Positions 60,810 through 64,000 of a DNA stretch of 64,000 bases are shown here, one piece after another; position 1 is the stretch's first letter, and the number at the start of each line of letters is the position of its first letter. Source of the DNA: Photorhabdus thracensis. Lineage in GTDB: Bacteria > Pseudomonadota > Gammaproteobacteria > Enterobacterales > Enterobacteriaceae. The stretch spans positions 4,154,001 to 4,218,000 of the forward strand of contig NZ_CP011104.1 of the NCBI RefSeq assembly GCF_001010285.1, given 5' to 3'. The notes below the pieces were generated by a model. It was given only the letters and a program-made list of their open reading frames with translations. It ran no database searches and had not been told where the DNA came from. The position numbers and the translations under genes were made by a program.

Positions 60810-63800
60810 ATGATCCCACGCATATTACAAGCACCTCACGTTAGTGAGGTGGCACAGGAATTTTTGGATACACTCAAGGAACAAGGATTTACCGGAGATA
60901 CCGCAAGCAGCTATGCAGATCGCCTGACGATGGCGACAGATAACAGTATCTATCAACTCTTACCACAGGCTGTCGTTTTCCCTCGATCCGGCGCAGATGT
61001 GGTTTTACTGGCCCGTGTCGCAGGTGAAAAAAAATATCAGAATTTGACATTCACCCCGCGCGGAGGCGGTACTGGCACAAACGGCCAGGCCCTTAATGAG
61101 GGTATCGTGGTGGATATGTCCCGTTATATGAATCGTATCCTTGAGATTAATCCGGAGCAGGGATGGGTCAGAGTTGAAGCGGGCGTAATTAAAGACCAAC
61201 TGAACCAATATTTGCGCCCATATGGTTATTTCTTTTCACCTGAGCTTTCAACCAGTAACCGTGCAACATTGGGCGGAATGATTAATACCGATGCTTCCGG
61301 TCAGGGTTCACTGGTATATGGTAAAACATCCGATCATGTTCTTGGTTTACGGGCAGTTTTATTAGGCGGCGAATTACTTGATACCCGCTCAATGGACATA
61401 GCACAGGCGGAATCAATTGCCCGGGAAGATTCTGTTACAGGCCGTATCTATAACACCGTACTTAACCGCTGCCGTGAGCGGCGTGAACTTATCGTTGAAA
61501 AATTCCCCAAACTCAATCGCTTTCTGACAGGTTATGATTTGCGTCATGTTTTCAGTGACGATATGCAGAAGTTTGACTTGGGTCGTATATTGACCGGTTC
61601 AGAAGGAACGCTGGCTTTTATTACCGAAGCGATTCTGGATATTACGCCGTTGCCGAAAGTCAGGCGGTTGGTGAACGTAAAATATGATTCATTTGATTCA
61701 GCACTGCGTAACGCGCCTTTTATGGTGAATGCAAAAGCTCTATCTGTTGAAACCGTGGACTCAAAAGTTCTGAATTTAGCGCGTGAGGATATTGTCTGGC
61801 ATTCAGTGAAAGAATTGATCACCGATATTCCCGGCAAGGATATGCAGGGGTTGAATATTGTTGAATTCAGTGGTGATGATCAACAATTGATCGACCAGCA
61901 GGTAGACATGCTTTGTCAGCGCCTTGACGAACTGATAGAAGGTCGTCAGGGCGTTATTGGCTACCAGATTTGCCGGGAGCTGGCTGATATTGAGCGTATT
62001 TATGCAATGCGCAAGAAATCGGTTGGATTACTGGGTAACAGTAAAGGTGCGGCGAAACCGATCCCCTTTGTGGAAGATACGTGTGTGCCTCCACAGTATC
62101 TTGCTGATTATATTGCTGAATTCCGCCAGTTACTGGATAGCCATCAGTTGAATTATGGTATGTTTGGTCATGTAGATGCTGGTGTGTTGCACGTTCGGCC
62201 AGCACTGGATATGTGCGATCCGCAGCAAGAGATACTGATGAAACAAATTTCTGATGAAATTGTCAGTCTCACCGCCCGTTATGGCGGTTTGTTGTGGGGA
62301 GAACATGGTAAAGGTTTTCGGGCTGAATATAGTCTGGAATTTTTCGGCAGCATTTTGTATGAGGAGTTGCGCCGGATAAAGGCGGCCTTTGACCCGGATA
62401 ATCGCTTGAATCCGGGTAAGATCTGCCCACCGATTGGTGTGGATGCACCAATGATGAAAATTGATGCCGTCAAGCGGGGGACTTATGACCGGACAATCCC
62501 GGTCAATGTAAGAAATACATTCCGTGGTGCGATGGAATGTAATGGTAATGGGCTGTGTTTTAATTTCGATGTGAAAAGCCCGATGTGCCCGTCAATGAAA
62601 ATTAGCCGGCAGCGTATCCATTCACCGAAAGGGCGGGCAACATTAGTGCGTGAATGGCTTCGGCTTTTGACCGAACAGGGTATGGATCCGCAACTGTTGA
62701 AGCAGGGATTGGAACAAAAACGGCCAAGCCTGCGTGGTCTGATTGAAAAGACGCGTAATAGTTGGCAAGCATGGCGTGGAGAGTATGACTTCTCCCATGA
62801 AGTAAAAGAGGCGATGTCTGGTTGTTTGGCATGTAAAGCCTGCTCAACACAGTGTCCGATCAAAATTGATGTGCCGTCATTTCGTGCACGTTTTCTTGAG
62901 TTATATCACGGTCGCTATCTCCGTCCTGTGCGTGATTATATTGTGGCAGCTGCGGAAAGTAGTACGCCATTAATGGCTAAAGCGCCGCGAGCATTTAATT
63001 TTTTCCTGAAACAGTCGTGGGTGCAGGAATTGAGCCGCCGGACTGTCGGGATGGTGGATCTCCCCTTGTTATCCAGTCCGACATTGCACCAACAGCTTGC
63101 TGGTCATTACGCGCTTTCGACCACACTGGAACAGCTTGAAAAAATGGATCAGTCTTATCGTAACGGGTATGTGTTGATTGTTCAGGATCCGTTCACCAGT
63201 TATTACGATGCGAAAGTAGTGGCTGATTTTGCCCGTCTGGTGGAAAAATTGGGATATAAGCCGGTATTGCTGCCATTTTCTCCTAACGGTAAAGCCCAAC
63301 ATATCAAAGGTTTTTTATCTCGCTTTGCTAAAACGGCCAAAAAAACGTCAGATTTTCTCAATCGGGTATTTGAGCTGGGTATCCCTATGGTCGGTGTCGA
63401 TCCTGCATTGGTACTGTGCTATCGGGATGAATACAAAGAAATTCTCGGAGAGCAGCGTGGTAAGTTTGAGGTTCAGCTTGTTCACGAATGGCTGATCAAC
63501 ACCTTACCGGAGAAAAAGGGTAATCAGGCCGTGTCCGGTGATAAATGGTATCTGTTTGGACATTGTACGGAAGTGACTATGCTACCAGGCAGTAGTAAAC
63601 AGTGGGAAAAAATTTTCCAGCGGTTGGGTAGTAAGCTGGATAATATCAGTGTAGGCTGCTGTGGCATGGCTGGAACATATGGTCATGAAAACAAAAACAT
63701 AAAACACTCTATTGGTATCTATAAATTATCCTGGCAACCTGCCTTGCAGAAATTACCTCTGGAGCGTTGCCTGAGTTCCGGTTATTCCTGCCGCAGTCAG

Positions 63801-63866
63801 GTTAAGCGGGTAGAAGGGCAAGTACTTAAGCATCCGTTGCAAGCTTTATTGGAGATAATCCCATGA
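60810..63866 (+). CDS. ydiJ: FAD/iron-sulphur oxidoreductase YdiJ, likely D-2-hydroxyglutarate dehydrogenase
   Basis: A 1018-residue protein, the same length as E. coli YdiJ, which has been described as a D-2-hydroxyglutarate dehydrogenase. An N-terminal FAD-binding type 4 domain (about 45-270) has TPRGGGTGTNGQAL and SEGTLAFITEA. An FAD-oxidase C-terminal domain follows (about 290-560, GHVDAGVLHVRP, GLLWGEHGKG). A 4Fe-4S ferredoxin module (CLACKACSTQCPIK plus ECNGNGLCFNF) and a C-terminal CCG domain region (SVGCCGMAGTYGHE) complete it. The ATG at 60810 was chosen for the E. coli-like MIPR start, with AAGGG upstream. menI overlaps its stop by four bases. Confidence 0.93.
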   Translation: MIPRILQAPHVSEVAQEFLDTLKEQGFTGDTASSYADRLTMATDNSIYQLLPQAVVFPRSGADVVLLARVAGEKKYQNLTFTPRGGGTGTNGQALNEGIVVDMSRYMNRILEINPEQGWVRVEAGVIKDQLNQYLRPYGYFFSPELSTSNRATLGGMINTDASGQGSLVYGKTSDHVLGLRAVLLGGELLDTRSMDIAQAESIAREDSVTGRIYNTVLNRCRERRELIVEKFPKLNRFLTGYDLRHVFSDDMQKFDLGRILTGSEGTLAFITEAILDITPLPKVRRLVNVKYDSFDSALRNAPFMVNAKALSVETVDSKVLNLAREDIVWHSVKELITDIPGKDMQGLNIVEFSGDDQQLIDQQVDMLCQRLDELIEGRQGVIGYQICRELADIERIYAMRKKSVGLLGNSKGAAKPIPFVEDTCVPPQYLADYIAEFRQLLDSHQLNYGMFGHVDAGVLHVRPALDMCDPQQEILMKQISDEIVSLTARYGGLLWGEHGKGFRAEYSLEFFGSILYEELRRIKAAFDPDNRLNPGKICPPIGVDAPMMKIDAVKRGTYDRTIPVNVRNTFRGAMECNGNGLCFNFDVKSPMCPSMKISRQRIHSPKGRATLVREWLRLLTEQGMDPQLLKQGLEQKRPSLRGLIEKTRNSWQAWRGEYDFSHEVKEAMSGCLACKACSTQCPIKIDVPSFRARFLELYHGRYLRPVRDYIVAAAESSTPLMAKAPRAFNFFLKQSWVQELSRRTVGMVDLPLLSSPTLHQQLAGHYALSTTLEQLEKMDQSYRNGYVLIVQDPFTSYYDAKVVADFARLVEKLGYKPVLLPFSPNGKAQHIKGFLSRFAKTAKKTSDFLNRVFELGIPMVGVDPALVLCYRDEYKEILGEQRGKFEVQLVHEWLINTLPEKKGNQAVSGDKWYLFGHCTEVTMLPGSSKQWEKIFQRLGSKLDNISVGCCGMAGTYGHENKNIKHSIGIYKLSWQPALQKLPLERCLSSGYSCRSQVKRVEGQVLKHPLQALLEIIP

Positions 63867-64000
63867 TTTGGAAACGTGATATTGGACTGGATAGCCTGAA
63901 TCAAGTAAATAGCCAATGTATGATGGGCCATCTGGGCATAAAAATCACGCATATCGGTGATGATTTTATTGAAGGCACAATGCCGGTTGACTATCGTACC
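63863..64000 (+). CDS. menI: 1,4-dihydroxy-2-naphthoyl-CoA hydrolase MenI (YdiI), partial
   Basis: The first 46 codons of a hotdog-fold thioesterase reach the window edge: MIWKRDIGLDSLNQ, then HLGIKITHIGDD and EGTMPVDYRT. These align with E. coli YdiI (MIWKRHLTLDELN, HLGIVYTRLGDD, MPVDTRT). The enzyme releases DHNA in menaquinone biosynthesis. The ATG overlaps the ydiJ TGA (ATGA) and follows GGAGAT. The catalytic region lies beyond the window. Confidence 0.9.
   Translation, partial: MIWKRDIGLDSLNQVNSQCMMGHLGIKITHIGDDFIEGTMPVDYRT

Noticed and set aside
61954-62205. Minus-strand frames within ydiJ
   Set aside because: Shadows of a conserved 1018-residue coding sequence.

Overview
The window is a chromosomal segment of an enterobacterium of the Morganellaceae type, most likely Photorhabdus. 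This is an inference. It rests on moderately AT-rich DNA, Escherichia-like core genes in Escherichia-like blocks, an arnBCADTEF operon (called pbgPE in Photorhabdus), and an accessory zone with an Rpn-type nuclease, a broken toxin/immunity locus and an IS630-type element. No rRNA, tRNA or CRISPR array was seen.

Layout. 1-5.5 kb: the start of yebV (minus, cut by the window edge), then msrC, proQ, prc and htpX. 5.6-9.9 kb: tcyP, the LexA-box gene ydjM, a decayed hxpB, yniB and yniA. 10-13.7 kb: the iron/manganese ABC operon yfeABCD behind a Fur box. 13.8-22.2 kb: emtA, then thrS-infC-rpmI-rplT-pheM-pheS-pheT-ihfA with three visible cis-acting controls: a tRNA-mimic thrS operator, an AUU start on infC and the pheM attenuator. 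22.2-32.1 kb: btuC-btuD, the seven-gene arn lipid A modification operon with a candidate PhoP promoter, and nlpC.

32.1-47.4 kb is the accessory region. It holds about 1.1 kb of AT-rich non-coding DNA with three tandem hairpins, an Rpn/YhgA-like nuclease, a FlhE-like secreted protein divergent from a compact four-gene tripartite exporter (ATPase, permease, TolC-like channel, HlyD-like adaptor), a VRR-NUC toxin gene interrupted by one amber codon with a DUF3396 immunity gene and an immunity-gene fragment, a ubiK 3' scrap, a small secreted protein, an IS630 copy at a TA site, and a small KTDP-repeat protein. 46.9-48.1 kb: a MarA/SoxS-like regulator and an unknown membrane protein.

48.1-54.3 kb: the haem uptake operon hemP-hmuRSTUV behind a strong Fur box. 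54.3-64 kb: aroH, ppsR, ppsA (with a Cra site), the small RNA RprA with an RcsB box, ydiK, ydiJ and the start of menI.

The recurring themes are metal and haem acquisition under Fur, envelope remodelling under PhoP and Rcs, and a toxin/export island. The best candidates for something undescribed are the exporter with its FlhE-like neighbour, and the nuclease toxin locus with its near-perfect CRP site.
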